A stretch of DNA of 64,000 nt, taken from the NCBI GenBank assembly GCA_021397835.1, contig JAJFZO010000896.1:3450501-3514500 (forward strand), read 5' to 3'. Below, in pieces: positions 38,367 through 49,080 of the stretch (its first letter is position 1; each line of letters starts with the position of its first letter). The translations under genes were made by a program, and so were the position numbers. The notes beneath the pieces are model-generated. The model was not told the origin of the DNA. It ran no database searches and was given only the letters and a program-made list of their open reading frames with translations. This stretch comes from Moringa oleifera (Eukaryota; Streptophyta; Magnoliopsida; Brassicales; Moringaceae).

Positions 38367-38480
38367 AAACATAGTCATCCTTATTTCCCTTAGAATATTT
38401 GAAAAAAACATATTAAGATGTAATTGAACTTTATTGATTCTAATAGTTTGATATTCATCTTCAGATTTTCTTGAGCATAG
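38367..38480 (-). pseudogene. Ty3/gypsy pol remnant, right part
   Basis: Minus strand reads FKYSKGNKDDYV directly before the CACTA insertion point, matching the 'L..FL..~~DVFAW' segment that precedes the RT domain of plant Ty3 elements. It is the upstream neighbour of the pol remnant at 34881-35331. Weak on its own; supported by the target duplication between the two. Confidence 0.45.
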
Positions 38481-40849
38481 AATGGGAAGACTTATTTGGG
38501 GAATGCAAGATGGAATTTAAGTAGGAGTAACATGGAAAGGAAAGTGAAGGTATAAAATGGGACAAATAAAATGTATTTATTGATGAGCAACAACCAAAGT
38601 TTAGCTATTACATGTAATTCTTGGTGTATTCCATGAAGAATTTAGTTTACATATAACTATTTAGACCAAATTAAGCCAGGAAGACAAGGATATATTCCTG
38701 AACCTTCTAACTATCTCTCAACTTCTCTTATGTTTATCATCATTTCAAAAGGGATTTCAGCACCAATAGTTTTATTTGACACATAAACACTAGTAGACCA
38801 TGAAAATTTATATCAAGGTATATTGTCACCTTCCTTGTTTCTTTCATTTCAGTTCTTGCTTTTTGCTTTTGAGTTTTTCGATTGAGTATTCTTACTTTGG
38901 TAACTAGATAGTACCTTGTTTCCTCTTTCTTATGCTTCATTGCTTTTATTGATAATGCAATCATGAAATTAATTAAAGCCTTAAGCTGCTAATGTCATCC
39001 TATCTGACTTCATTTGGTTTGTCTCTATACATTTTATTAATTTAAGGTCGAGTTTGGATGACTAAAGTATATGCTATAAAGACCTAGTATTTCTCATTGT
39101 CCTTATTTAATTAGATTTTCTAGACATGAAGGTCCTTGTATGCCCTTTGTTTATGATGTGCCCTTTGGTTTATGATCAGCTTGTAGTTTTCAAATCATCT
39201 TTAAATTTTTTGATCTCAAGAATTACGTACATACCTATAGGTATATGTGACACTTTTTCACTTAATGGGGATCGACTATCTATTAATTTGAATAAATTGC
39301 TTCTTGATGTGTCATTCAAGGTGATGGGTTATATACTTATGCACGCAAAAAAGTAGACATCAAAACTTGGCACAATGGACTTTGAAAATTGGTAGGCTAT
39401 TAGGAATACCTAACATTTGGTCTTTAGTTGGATATAATGGAAGGCCCTATTAAAAGATAAAAGGCTATATGCATTCTCTATCTTGTTACTATTAATCCTC
39501 AATATGGTCCCTTCTACCTACTTGTTTTCGAATCATAGGTACCTTCTCTTTAAAAGTTCTTGTGATTAGTCGGACATGTTTACTGGCCCATCGTTCCTTT
39601 AAGCCTAATGAGTGAACGAGATGAATTGTTTAATCCTAACCTATGACTATTTAATCCCAAACTGACTGCTTAATTCCAATCTATCTTAGTACTATTAAGG
39701 CCAGGGTTAGATCCCAGCCATGAAAGTAATGGTATAAAAGGTCTCAGAAAATAATGGCTCTAATGAAGGATTCTTTTATTCTAGTAGCAAATCGGGTATA
39801 CGGCCAAATACCTTTCAAACCTGGCTGTATCTTTTATACTTATTTTGCCCCAAACTCGATGAAGTGTGAATAGTGAACTGCCTAATCACCTATCTAAAAG
39901 TCATTGGATAAGGCATCCCTAAGCCTTGTCTATTTGCATATCAGGGTTTATTAGATTAGATTGGGGTTCAAGTTCCATCATCAGGAATTTTGAGTATAAC
40001 AAGGGTAAATGTTCCATTTGCTTTAGGTATGGCTTTTACTATGCCAGAAAAATCGTCAAGAAGTTTTTTGATTCAATGCCATGCCAAATAATGAATCGTA
40101 ATGACACAATGGATTAAATGAACATAAGTCATAATCACATCTGATCCTTTTAACCTAGATTCATGTCTTATGGGAGTCTGCAGCCTAAAGTTTCTTAGTT
40201 TCGACCTTCCTTAAGATTAATATACAGGATTAATGTTTAGTTCTTGACCTAAAATGGGGTCTTGTCTAGGTTTTTAAGTCTTCTAAAGGCTCCCAACCCA
40301 TCCCTTAATGTTGGTTTAGTAAGAAGGGTAACCCTAGCCCATAATCATCAGCATAAGGCACATTAGGAAGTAAACTTTCCCCCTAGGGATGAAAAGGATC
40401 ACAAGGTTTGAGCTAAGTGGAGTGACCAACATCGTGTGCATGAAGATTAGGTACCCTTCTAAATACTAGTAGCTCAATCCCTCCTAATGAGAGATGGTCA
40501 CAAAAGACCCAACCCAAGTGTAGAACTGATGCAATGCATGATCATTACGTGTGTGTTAGTGTAATATACTAGAGACATATAAAATAAAATAGAAAGAGGA
40601 ATAAAAAAGATAAAACACATAAAGAAATCAAGTTTAGAATTTTGGATTCTTACCTAATTGAAAAACAACTTTTGATTTCATCTTTGGCTCAACTATATGA
40701 AACTATAGGTTCTAGGTTCAATTCTTGGTGAAGTCACCAAGCCATCATAACGGGGCCCAACGGTGAATCCAACACTTCATCCCCTAAAATAAGAAATGGG
40801 TGGAGTTGTCTCTTTTCTTTTAATTAGTTTGGTTAAAGAACGATAAGCC
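38481..40849. other. Unassigned sequence between Ty3 remnant and R1 copy B
   Basis: No domain could be assigned on either strand. 39690-40800 resembles LTR or leader sequence (GGTATAAAAGG at ~39731 could be a TATA box), but without a partner LTR this is only a suggestion. Confidence 0.3.
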
Positions 40850-41760
40850 TTAAAATTCATTTTGGCCGATATTTTAATGAAAATCAAGAAAAATAAGAGC
40901 TACTATTAATCTTTTTATGGTGTAATTAATTAGCAAAAATACTTTTAATTTTCCTTGATAACCCTTTTTCATAGAAAAGAAGCCAAAAAAAGGAAAAAAA
41001 AAGTTTATAGTAATGGTTGAATCTTACCAATAAAAACTGGGTTTGCAAGTTAGTTACATGTGAGAAAAGGTTAGCACCACAACAAACATCCAAAATTGGT
41101 ACCAGTTATATGAAAAGTATTTTCTCAGGTGATGAAAATATTTGACCTTCATCCTCATTCAAAGCAACACATAATTACAGAGCAGACCTTTTAAAGAATG
41201 CATGAATGATGAAAACTTAATTTTCAAAACTATTTTTATTTAAGATCCAGAAGATTAGCTTTCACACACCTCTAAATCTTAAAAGAAATGCAAAGAATGA
41301 ATTTTATTTTCTTAAAATTATCAGTCAGTACTCAAGATGATGCATTTTAGGTGAAGATCACGGAGAGCACCTAGACCAACTCCTATTTTCCCAAGACAAA
41401 ACAATTTTGTTTAGAACTCAGTATGAGAAAAGACTCTTGCGCACACATTATTCTGAAATTTATTTATGTAGAAAGGATAGGCATAAATGCAAAAGTAAAA
41501 AAGAAAGGAAACCATTGCAACAAGAAAACATTAAGAAAGTAAAAGAATATCAAATAAAGCATAAAAAAAAGTATCAAGAAAGCTTGAAAAAATCAAAATT
41601 TCATATATAATTGAGTTTGTTAAAGAAAAAGGCTATAGGATAATTAGGGTTACTTACTGGCATAATGCGGTAACCCCAATGCAGTCCTTTAGGAAAGAAG
41701 CTTTCACACTTTCTCGATTATACTATCAGGCTCACTGTAAAAAAATGTTTCTCTCAAAGA
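40850..41760 (+). repeat. LTR-like dispersed repeat R1, copy B
   Basis: Plus-strand counterpart of 21900-23000. The start (GAGCTACTATTAATCTTTTT, GGTTAGCACCAC, CCAAAATTGGTACCAG) also matches the starts of the LTRs at 54757 and 62157 (GTTGCCACTAAT, GGATCAGTACCC, CAAGAATTGGTACCA). It lies upstream of PF04195 copy B. Confidence 0.6.
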
Positions 41761-42059
41761 AAGAAAGATATTTCTTTTAGAAAACTCCTTTTTAAAAAGA
41801 GAATTTTGTTATCTCTAGAACTTCATCTTTTTACTTTATCTCTGTTTCTCTTTCAAAGACACCTTTAAAAAATGTTTTACTTTGCTCTTTAGTATTTGCA
41901 GGTGTGGCCTCGGTAGAAATGGAATGTGTATGCGATTGATCTAAAGTGCCTATATGCATGGTTCTTGTATCTTGCACTATTTCTTGAATTTGGAAAAGAA
42001 AGATGGCAATTAACTGCTCCTCCAATAATGAGAAGGAAGGGCATTGAGAAGAGGAGCCA

Positions 42060-42294
42060 CCCTAAGGATTGAGGTGCTATGAATGCACTCCTAATGCTCC
42101 TAGGTGAACCACATCCATCTTTTTAGAGGACAAGTTTCATGCTTTAGTACGATTTACCCGCTGAGGGGTCCATGAACCACCCTAGTTTAGTTCAAGAGTG
42201 GCTGTATAGGTCGATCCTCCTTCAAGACCTTAAAAAGTTGGTGGAGAAAAATAATAGTACCTTCTTCAACAACAAGATGATATGTTTTAAGGAG
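42060..42294 (+). pseudogene. PF04195-like ORF copy B, exon before intron
   Basis: Aligns with the minus strand of copy A just before its intron (shared CAAGAGTGGCTG and CTCCTTCAAGA words). A canonical donor GAG/GTAAGC follows at 42295. Upstream parts of the ORF are too decayed to delimit. The matching acceptor is at 49436-49437, on the far side of the inserted virus-like element. Confidence 0.5.
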
Positions 42295-42351
42295 GTAAGC
42301 ATCAATTTTCTTAATTTTGTTATTCTAGTAATGAATCTATAGTAGTAGGTT

Positions 42352-42374
42352 TCTATTTTGCTTTCCTTATTTTT
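42352..42374. repeat. 23-bp flanking direct repeat, left copy
   Basis: The 23 bases starting TCTATTTTGCTTTCC are identical to 49411-49433 and sit at the outer edges of the inserted element, like an unusually long target-site duplication. They belong to the polypyrimidine part of the host-ORF intron. Confidence 0.8.
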
Positions 42375-42375
42375 T

Positions 42376-42692
42376 AGTTTGACCAGATATTCTTTTCTAA
42401 CGTCTGGGTCGTCTATCTTGTCTATGATGTCTACTAGCAATTCCTGTTTGCTGATGACACCAATGGTTTTGCATTTACATATATCTTGGCTACAAGCCCA
42501 AAAAGCCCTTTAGGCTTAAGAAAACAATAGACAAATCTTAAGCTAGATGCTACAAATGTGGCAAAAAGGGACATTATGCAAAGAATTGCTATGTCCAAGA
42601 ACAAATCAATCAATTAGCTATCTCTGATGAGATAAAAGCCTAAATACTCAACCTGTTAGAAACAGACAATAGTACTGAAGAAGATTATGAGG
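42376..42692. repeat. Fold-back segment copied from the element's own CP/PR region
   Basis: 42376-42494 is a direct copy of 45401-45519 (few differences). It changes at 42492-42495 into an inverted copy of ~45565-45763 (42493-42692), which includes the zinc-knuckle codons, here reading CYKCGKKGHYAKNCYV on the plus strand. The inverted part joins the terminal repeat at 42692/42693. This is an intra-element rearrangement, not a gene. Confidence 0.85.
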
Positions 42693-42969
42693 ATTGGATC
42701 TACTAGACCGGCGGTATACGGGGCTACCTAGACGAATTATGGAAAATAAATAGCAATAACATAAATGAAACAATAAAGAATAGAACAATTATGAAGAACA
42801 AATACTGAAATTATATTAAAACAAAGTATAATACAAAACAAAACACTATGTTACAAACTTTAAAAATAAAGAAACATAAAACATAAACATATATTTGATA
42901 AAATGCGTCGTTACAAGTTAACGACGCCACTATTTGGGGTTTGAGGGGTGAATACTTACAATCCAGTAG
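42693..42969 (-). repeat. Terminal repeat, distal (3') copy
   Basis: 277 bp that align end to end with 49133-49410, about 95% identical by eye (one 1-bp indel). Both begin TTGGATCTACTAGACCGG and end CAATCCAGTAG on the plus strand. It may be the LTR or the terminally redundant region of a pararetroviral transcript. Confidence 0.9.
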
Positions 42970-43599
42970 TTTGCTTAAATTCCTTGCCCAAAATGATAAG
43001 GCTAAGGGGACTAAAGGAGATTGTAAGATTCAAGTGTTGAATCTTGGGGTGAGTTATCGGAGGAGATAACTTCTGCCTTGTTGTGTCTTCAAGTTCTCCT
43101 TTTATAGTGACGAAAGCTTCTTGATTGTTCTCTTCTTTTCTTGAGTGATGTCTTGTCTTCTTTGAGTGGGAATCTCTTGCTTTTGAGGTGTCTATTTTTG
43201 GAGGATGCCTTTGTGAGTGGAGTTTCCTTTACTTGGATGGAATCTCCGTTTTGATAGTGGAGGTGGTGGAAAGTCTTGTCCAATTTTGTCTTTGAGTGGA
43301 GGCCAACTCAGCTTTTCTTTTCCAAAGGAAAAGTAGTGAGTGAAGGTCAGTCAGGTGTTGGTCTCTTGTCCTTTTCGCTTGGTGGCTTTGGATTCCTTCT
43401 TATCCGTTGCCTTTTGGATTTCCTACATAAAAGAAAATTCTTTCTTTTTGCCTTTTATTTTGTCTTTTTCTTTTTTCTTTTTTTTATGGGCTCCTTCCTT
43501 GGAGCATTGAGTTGACGCTTGAAGCATCATCATTTTGGTCTTGAAGATTGAGGCTGAAGAGGATATCATCAGGGTCTATGAAGTCCTCATTACCCGAGA

Positions 43600-44788
43600 A
43601 GGGTAGGTTGATATGAAGGTGAGAAGGGCCCCATATCTTGTAGGTGCGTCCTTCTGCAATTAGGGTTCTCTGGGTCCACCAGTATGGAGGAACTTTGAGG
43701 TTTGATGGTGCATGAGATGTTGGTAAAATTCTTGGTTGTTGATCTCATGGAATTCTTGAGGAGGTTGGGCTAGAAACATGTCTTGGGTGGCCGAAAGGAA
43801 AATGAAGTGTTGGGTCGGTGTTTCTGTGAGGCCATGGGTTTGGGGTATTTTTGATACTATTTTGATTGGTCCAGGATTGGGTTGTCCATACTCAACGGCC
43901 AATTGAAATCTAGTTCCAAAGGGTCTAAGTTGGAGGATATTGGTTATGACGAGCTGGTCAACCATACCATGCTCATAAAGTTGGATGATTTGGGATGGTA
44001 ACAGGTTGGTCTCAAAACAGTTGATTCGGGCTTTGACTAATCCCGATTGGTTTGAATTTAGGTAATGGTAGGGTTCTTAGACTATTGTAACCCTGTTGAC
44101 TGGTAGTTGTTGGAGGAATATTTGGAGGAGAAAGTTTTGTAACCAGATCAATTTGTTGATAAAAAAAATCTAGCAGTGTTGGGCTATGATTTGTTGAAGG
44201 CCTGGTTCAGTCTCGAACAGGGGTTTGAGTGTTCAAGGGTTTTGAGTTTGAGTCTAACTTTGAGGGCCTCGTGGGTTTTGTTTGTGGGTATGGGCCTGGT
44301 TTGATTGGATCTTAGCGAGGAATTCTCTAAGACCAATTGGGTGTTTTGAATTTAGAGTTGGTTGGCTTGTTGGGTGGCTTGGTCCCATTGGGTTATGAAC
44401 CATGTCAGGGACTCGCTTTGGCTGGATAGTTGGTCTTTGATTTTATGAAGGAGGGTTTTGGCCTGTTGGAGTTTGTCTCTGAGTCTTTGATTGTCCTGCA
44501 AGATTGAAAAGATATAATCATCTGTATAACCAGATGACTCTTAGTTAGATGCTTTAATGTTTTGTTCATGGAAGTAATAGGCCAGAGCATTGAGGCTGGT
44601 CAGCCTATTTGGGATAATTCTGCTATTCCAGAGGTGGTCTAGCAGGCATTTTTGGCTTGAGTGTATGGAAGTGTTTGCAGGTAGCCTGAAGGCTCTTGGG
44701 TCAAGCTTGAAAAGGATTGAAATTGGAATGGGTGATATTGGTGCATGGGTTGGTTTTGGTCTTGGCTGTTCCTGTTGCTGGATGCCAT
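43600..44788 (-). pseudogene. Downstream coiled-coil ORF of virus-like element
   Basis: Minus-strand ORF starting with an ATG at 44788 (MASSNRNSQDQNQPMHQYH). After a frame change near 44620 it continues with a heptad-rich stretch (SILQDNQRLRDKLQQAKTLL, then SSQSESLTWFITQWDQ, ~44520-44390). After further stops comes a compact C-terminal domain of ~100 residues that is open from 43965 to 43660 (MVDQLVITNILQLRPFGTRF at its start). I do not recognise the C-terminal domain. Position after the protease and the coiled coil recall a second ORF or virion-associated factor of pararetroviruses, but that is inference. Its start coincides exactly with the end of a candidate intron. Confidence 0.5.
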
Positions 44789-44865
44789 CTGCAAAACAGT
44801 GAATTTGACTAAATAAATTTGAATGATACGTTAGATGTTTTTGAATGGATGTCTTGAATGCTTAC
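44789..44865 (-). other. Candidate 77-nt intron between protease and downstream ORF
   Basis: On the minus strand the protease frame reaches TGG and then GGTAAGC (GT at 44865). An AT-rich stretch contains CTAACG, a plausible branch point, and ends TTTTGCAG at 44789. The next base starts ATGGCATCC. Both exon edges fall between codons, so splicing would keep the frame. 77 nt is near the lower size limit for plant introns. No transcript evidence is available. Confidence 0.5.
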
Positions 44866-45330
44866 CCAAAAGGGGTAAATGTTTGATAAAAAAGGAGTTC
44901 CTAGAATGACTCCCTGTTAGATATCTTTGACTAGGATGAAATCAGTCTGGATTTCTAGTCCTTCTTGGACAATTTTGGCTTTGGTGAGCTTGAACCTAGT
45001 TGATAGTCTCTTTGCACCACATAATTTTTCTTTTGTGGTCTCATAATATTGGCTTGGGACTAACTGTTCTTGGATGCAGTTTTGGTCTGCTCCAGAATCT
45101 ACTAGGGCTATTGTGTTGAGGCGAAATTCATCGTTGATTACCAGGGTAATCTTGATATATCATTTTTTGATGATGGTATTGATGAATTCTTCCTTTGGTT
45201 CTTGTCTTATTTTTAACTCTAGGATTTCTAATTTGAGGTTTCTTACCTCATCCTGGAGTAGCTTGACTCGGTTTTGTAAGTCTTGGACCTTTGATTCTAT
45301 AGATTGGGTCTTAACTAGGGTTCGTCCCTG
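44866..45330 (-). pseudogene. Aspartic protease region of virus-like element
   Basis: Retropepsin-type protease that would cleave the polyprotein. A helix-rich spacer (QDLQNRVKLLQDEVRNLKLE, ~45290-45230) precedes the active-site loop ALVDSGADQNCI at 45118-45085, with the catalytic D-S-G intact. Near the end comes ILGTPFLS (~44910-44885), the usual G-x-P/L 'flap to alpha' ending. A stop within the upstream linker (~45155) breaks the frame once. In caulimovirids reverse transcriptase should follow directly; here the candidate intron and the coiled-coil ORF follow instead. Confidence 0.7.
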
Positions 45331-45654
45331 AGCTAAGATGTCTTGTAGATTATAGGGTTAAATTTCCTTTTTCCCCTTATCTACAGTGATGATTTCTTTG
45401 AGTTTGACCAGATATTCTTTTCTAACGCTTGGGTCGTCTATATTGTCTATGATGTCTACTAGCAATTCCTGTTTGCTGATGACACCAATGGTTTTGCATT
45501 TGCATATATCTTGGCTACACATATCTTCTTGTGTAGAGTCTTGGGTTGTACTAGGAAGATCATCCTCCTAATCTTCTTCAGTACTATTGTCTGTTTCTAA
45601 AAGGTTGAGTATTTGGGCTTTTATCTCATCAGAGATAGCTAATTGATTGATTTG

Positions 45655-46750
45655 TTCTTAGACATAGCAATTCTTTGCATAATGTCCCTTTTCGCCACAT
45701 TCGTAGCATTTAGCTTGAGATTTGTCTATTATTTTCGTGGGCCTAAAGGGCTTTTTAGGCTTGAATGTCCTAGGTTGATCTTTGATGGGCTTTGGGTACC
45801 TTTGATAAGGCCTATTGGGCTTGTGTAGAGTCTTTTTCTTGTTGACTCTTGATGGTGCCCTAACTTTCTCATACCCATATTGGGCACAGAAGTTTCCCAT
45901 CTCAGCCCTACTTTGGGATATTTCTGATTTGATTTTTGATTTTAGCTTGAGGTCGGTATATAGAGATAATCCTACTTGGTTAATAACCGTAATTATCTCT
46001 CCGTATGACAAGGTATCATAAGGGATTATCCCTCCGCAGACATCCCTTAGTTTTTGTCTAACCTTTTCCCCAAATAACTTGGGTAATCTGGCTATGAACC
46101 TCTCTTTCCAAGAGGTGTGGTTGCTATCTAGTCTTGTATAAAGTTTGGTAAGGAACATGTCCTTGTACCACCTAAAGTCTGATAGTTTGGGACAAGTGAG
46201 ATGCAATAGTATCTCGGATGTCCTTTCTTGAAAGGCGGCAGGGTCGCCTATGAAGTGTTTGGTAACGGCTAACACCAGTGTTTCCACTGAGTTTTCCACA
46301 TACCTATCTTGGATTTGACCGTTTTGGTCTTGGGCTAATTCTCGTTTGACAGCTTGTAGGACTTCCATCCTATGAGCCTCTGTGAGATAGTTATCCCACC
46401 AGCCTTTAAGTTGACCAGTAAATCCTGCTATAAGGATTTTGGCTATTCTTTGGTCTGTGTTGTTGGGCTTGGTTTTGTAGGCTATAGTAGCCATTGTCAT
46501 TTCTTGAAGAACATTCAAGATTTGATGTTCTGCTACACCATCTATGTTCCATTCATAGATAGCATCAGCGTCAAACCTTGATTAGGTGTGGATCATCCTA
46601 TTTTCCATTCCTATGTCTAGTAGGGATGGTCTTGGGTAATAGGATGGTATCTTTGGTCTTGAGTGTTAGATGGTATCTACCTCTTGATGAGGTTCAATAC
46701 TCATCTCTTGGAATTGTTCTACAAGTGATTTTATGTCTGAATCTACTTAC
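45655..46750 (-). pseudogene. Coat/gag protein region with CCHC zinc knuckle
   Basis: The longest open frame in the window (46518-45658, 286 codons) lies in this domain, preceded in frame by about 75 further codons interrupted by two stops. Conserved points: IAGFTGQLKGWWDNYLTE (~46440-46390), a helix-rich capsid core with LPKLFGEKVRQKLRD, a basic K/R/P-rich stretch (45840-45740), and the knuckle CYECGEKGHYAKNC (C-x2-C-x4-H-x4-C, 45715-45674). In pararetroviruses this protein forms the capsid and binds RNA. No stop interrupts the 286-codon part, so the domain itself is still readable; whether it is expressed is unknown. Confidence 0.75.
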
Positions 46751-47400
46751 CCTATTGTATTAATTTGACTTTTGCCTTTGTTTTCCTTGATTGTTAAGGC
46801 TTGCAGTCTACACTCTATCTGTTCTAGAAGAATATCACTATTCTTCGACAGAGTTGGGAGTTGATCTCTAGGGGTGTTGTAAATCTTGAAAAAGGGTTTT
46901 TGGATCAGAGAACTTGAACTAAAGGGTTCCTGATCTGGTTTTGAAGTTTGACTTTCTAATCTGTCTAATTGTTTGGACATGGTGTGGAGAATCTGGTTGG
47001 TGTAGTTGTTTTGCTGTTGTAAGCTAACAACATCTTGGTATATTGCAGGTTCTCCTTGACTCTTGAACTCTCTTGGATTCTTGAAGGGTGAAGCTACGAT
47101 AGTGCTTCTATGGTGTTGGATTTCTATTTGTTCTAAGGGAGGATGTATCCCTATAATGTCTGTATTTCTGGTAGTATGACACTTCTGAGCTATTGTTCCT
47201 ATGACATTGATTTTAGTTTGAAAAGGATTCTCAATATTGTTGTCGTAACAATATTCCTGGAACCAAGTAAAGAATCCTATATTTTGTCTAATAATTGTCA
47301 TATGACCATAATAGGTTTCCCTAATCTGGTCTCTTTGGGTTTTTGGAAAGGTTGTCATAAACCATTCCCTTTAGTTTTGGTTTTTCCTAGAATTGAAATC
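46751..47400 (-). pseudogene. MP-CP linker region of virus-like polyprotein
   Basis: Open frame 47358-46747 (203 codons, ending at a stop next to the start of the coat region). It begins MTTFPKTQRDQIRETYYGHM and includes a W-x-E segment (FFTWFQEYCYDN) and a Q/N/S-rich coiled stretch (VVSLQQQNNYTNQILHTMSK). I recognise no domain. By position it is the N-terminal coat-protein arm or linker between movement and coat proteins; upstream sequence suggests it was continuous with the MP frame. Confidence 0.55.
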
Positions 47401-47468
47401 TCTTCTAAGGAGTTCCTTGTCTATTTAGAATTCTTGGGTAATTGTGTTGAGTTGTGACTCATAATCCC

Positions 47469-48537
47469 TCATCTCTGAATAGGATGGAGAAGGATTATCC
47501 GAGTATGCTCTAGGTATGGTAGGATCCGACTCTCGGATGGTATTGGAGGCCTATCTCTACCTGGGTTTGTGTCTAAGTTTGACTGTTTTGACTTGACACT
47601 TGATACTGAGGGTCTTGGAGGAAGAATTTCTTCTATCCTTACTCTCGGTTCCCTCATGGAGTGGAATCTGATAAGAACATTCCCATCAGATTCCTCTTCC
47701 ATTCTTAAGATCTGGGTATTCCTAATCTCTTTTGGGGGTTGAATTCTGACAAGTTCCCAGTCCTCTGGAAATGTCAGATCTGACCATTTGATGAGTTTGG
47801 GCGTCATGCTATTCGCATGTTGACTGTTGGTTTCTAGGAGAAGTGTTTCTCCTAGTTGGGTAACTCTTTTTGCTTTGGAATTTAGGGTGGTCGACATGAC
47901 CTTATAGTAAATCCTATAGACAAGAGTGATTCCTCTCATCTTGTCTTTGACTTCTAGGTTTTTTGTTTGAATATTGAGGGTTAACACATCTAGGATGTGT
48001 GGATCTTAAAGGTCTACCGAAAAATTCGGATAGCAGTTGAAATATATTGTGCCATTAGCCAGATTTGACTGAATGATTGCCAATAAAGAGTTTGAAAATC
48101 TAAGATGCCGAGCAGCTCTAAGGCATAGCAGAATAGGAATATCTAATCCTAATCTGTGTAGGGGTTTGATAGCTACTTGTACCAATCCTATATGGCCTGT
48201 AGTTTGACAGGTGTTGACCTATGGTTTGCCTATTGAATAATTGAATTATTTGGTTTTCTTTGTCTATGGAGATAGTTCTCTCCACTGTCTTGATTCAATA
48301 GTCTTGTTTTAACTCAAAGTTGCCTATTTAATACATTGTTTTGACATCTTGTTTTGGTATATTCCAGTTTTGTAAATCCTGTTCTATCTTTGCTATGTTC
48401 ATTTCTACGCTATTAACTACATCTTTCATACCGTGTTGATATCCTGTATTATTACCAGATATAGAGGTCTCTCCTTCCCCTAACCAATTTTTAAGGGGTC
48501 TAGAACCTAAAAATAGTTTTTTTACCAATTTTGACAT
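47469..48537 (-). pseudogene. Viral-type movement protein (30K superfamily) remnant
   Basis: Movement proteins of plant viruses bind nucleic acid and open plasmodesmata. A start at 48537 opens a 69-codon frame (MSKLVKKLFLGSRPLKNWLG). After a stop and a frame change, the core reads VQVAIKPLHRLGLDIPILLC (~48180-48120), then SNLANGTIYFNCYPNFSVDL, an in-frame TAA at 48006-48008, and DPHILDVLTLNIQTKN. This pattern (G-V-x-I-x-P, L-x-R/D, Y-P-x-F, late D and LTLxIQT) is the 30K fold as seen in caulimovirids. A C-terminal tail continues to 47469 with KWSDLTFPEDWEL. The 172-codon open part is 47987-47469. It is disabled by at least two stops plus frameshifts. Confidence 0.65.
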
Positions 48538-48648
48538 TCTGAATTTAATAATGATTCTACCCTAGCCTTAATCCTAGTGATCTCAACTCTAATCACTAGT
48601 CCTATGGGAAAGTCTTAACCTAGTTTCCCCGATTAGTACACTTTCAGT

Positions 48649-48759
48649 CCCCAGATTGGATAACACATATTGCTTAGCCCAGATTGGGTAGCACTGGTTG
48701 CCTAGCCCGGATTAGGTTGCGCTGGGTGCCTACACCGGATTGGATAGTGTTTAATGCCT
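48649..48759. repeat. ~28-bp tandem array in leader, 4 copies
   Basis: Four diverged units starting at 48649, 48678, 48706 and 48733, each of the form CCCAGATTGGGTAGCACTGG followed by TTGCCTAG-like sequence. Confidence 0.8.
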
Positions 48760-48838
48760 CTGCCTTCTTGCCTTAACTTATCCTATTGCCCCTCCTGGGT
48801 CTTACCGCGGGTTTACCTCGGCTTTCTGGCCTTCGGCA

Positions 48839-48960
48839 CACTATCTTTAAAACACCAGCAGTATAAGCGCACTACCTTTAAAACACCAGCAGTACTAAGC
48901 GTACTACCTCTAAAACACCAGCAGTACTAAGCGTGTTATCTTTAAAACACTAGCAGTTTC
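48839..48960. repeat. ~31-bp tandem array in leader, 4 copies
   Basis: Units at 48839, 48870, 48902 and ~48934, each CACTACCTTTAAAACACCAG followed by CAGTACTAAGCG. Copies 2 and 3 are almost identical, so amplification is more recent than in the 28-bp array. Confidence 0.9.
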
Positions 48961-49080
48961 CTCAGTGTACTGACCAGATATGATCGGCCAAAACCTACTT
49001 CTAGGATTTCATAATTATCCTTGAACTCACTAAAATCTTAGTAGAATAAAACTATCATGTCAATTCATCATGCCAGTCCT

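Larger units (their letters stand above)
48540..49080 (-). other. Leader between PBS and movement protein
   Basis: About 540 bp without a long ORF, slightly more GC-rich than the rest of the element. Contains two short tandem arrays (48649-48759, 48839-48960) listed separately. Long leaders with structure are usual in pararetroviruses, but there they lie before, not after, the primer binding site. Confidence 0.55.

Noticed and set aside
40700..40725. GGTTCAATTC word like a tRNA/SINE B box
   Set aside because: No convincing A box at the right distance, no cloverleaf, no A-tail; not enough for a tRNA or SINE.
45074..46021. Several plus-strand frames of 60-85 codons over the virus-like element
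   Set aside because: Antisense shadows of the coat/protease frames, which carry recognisable motifs on the minus strand.
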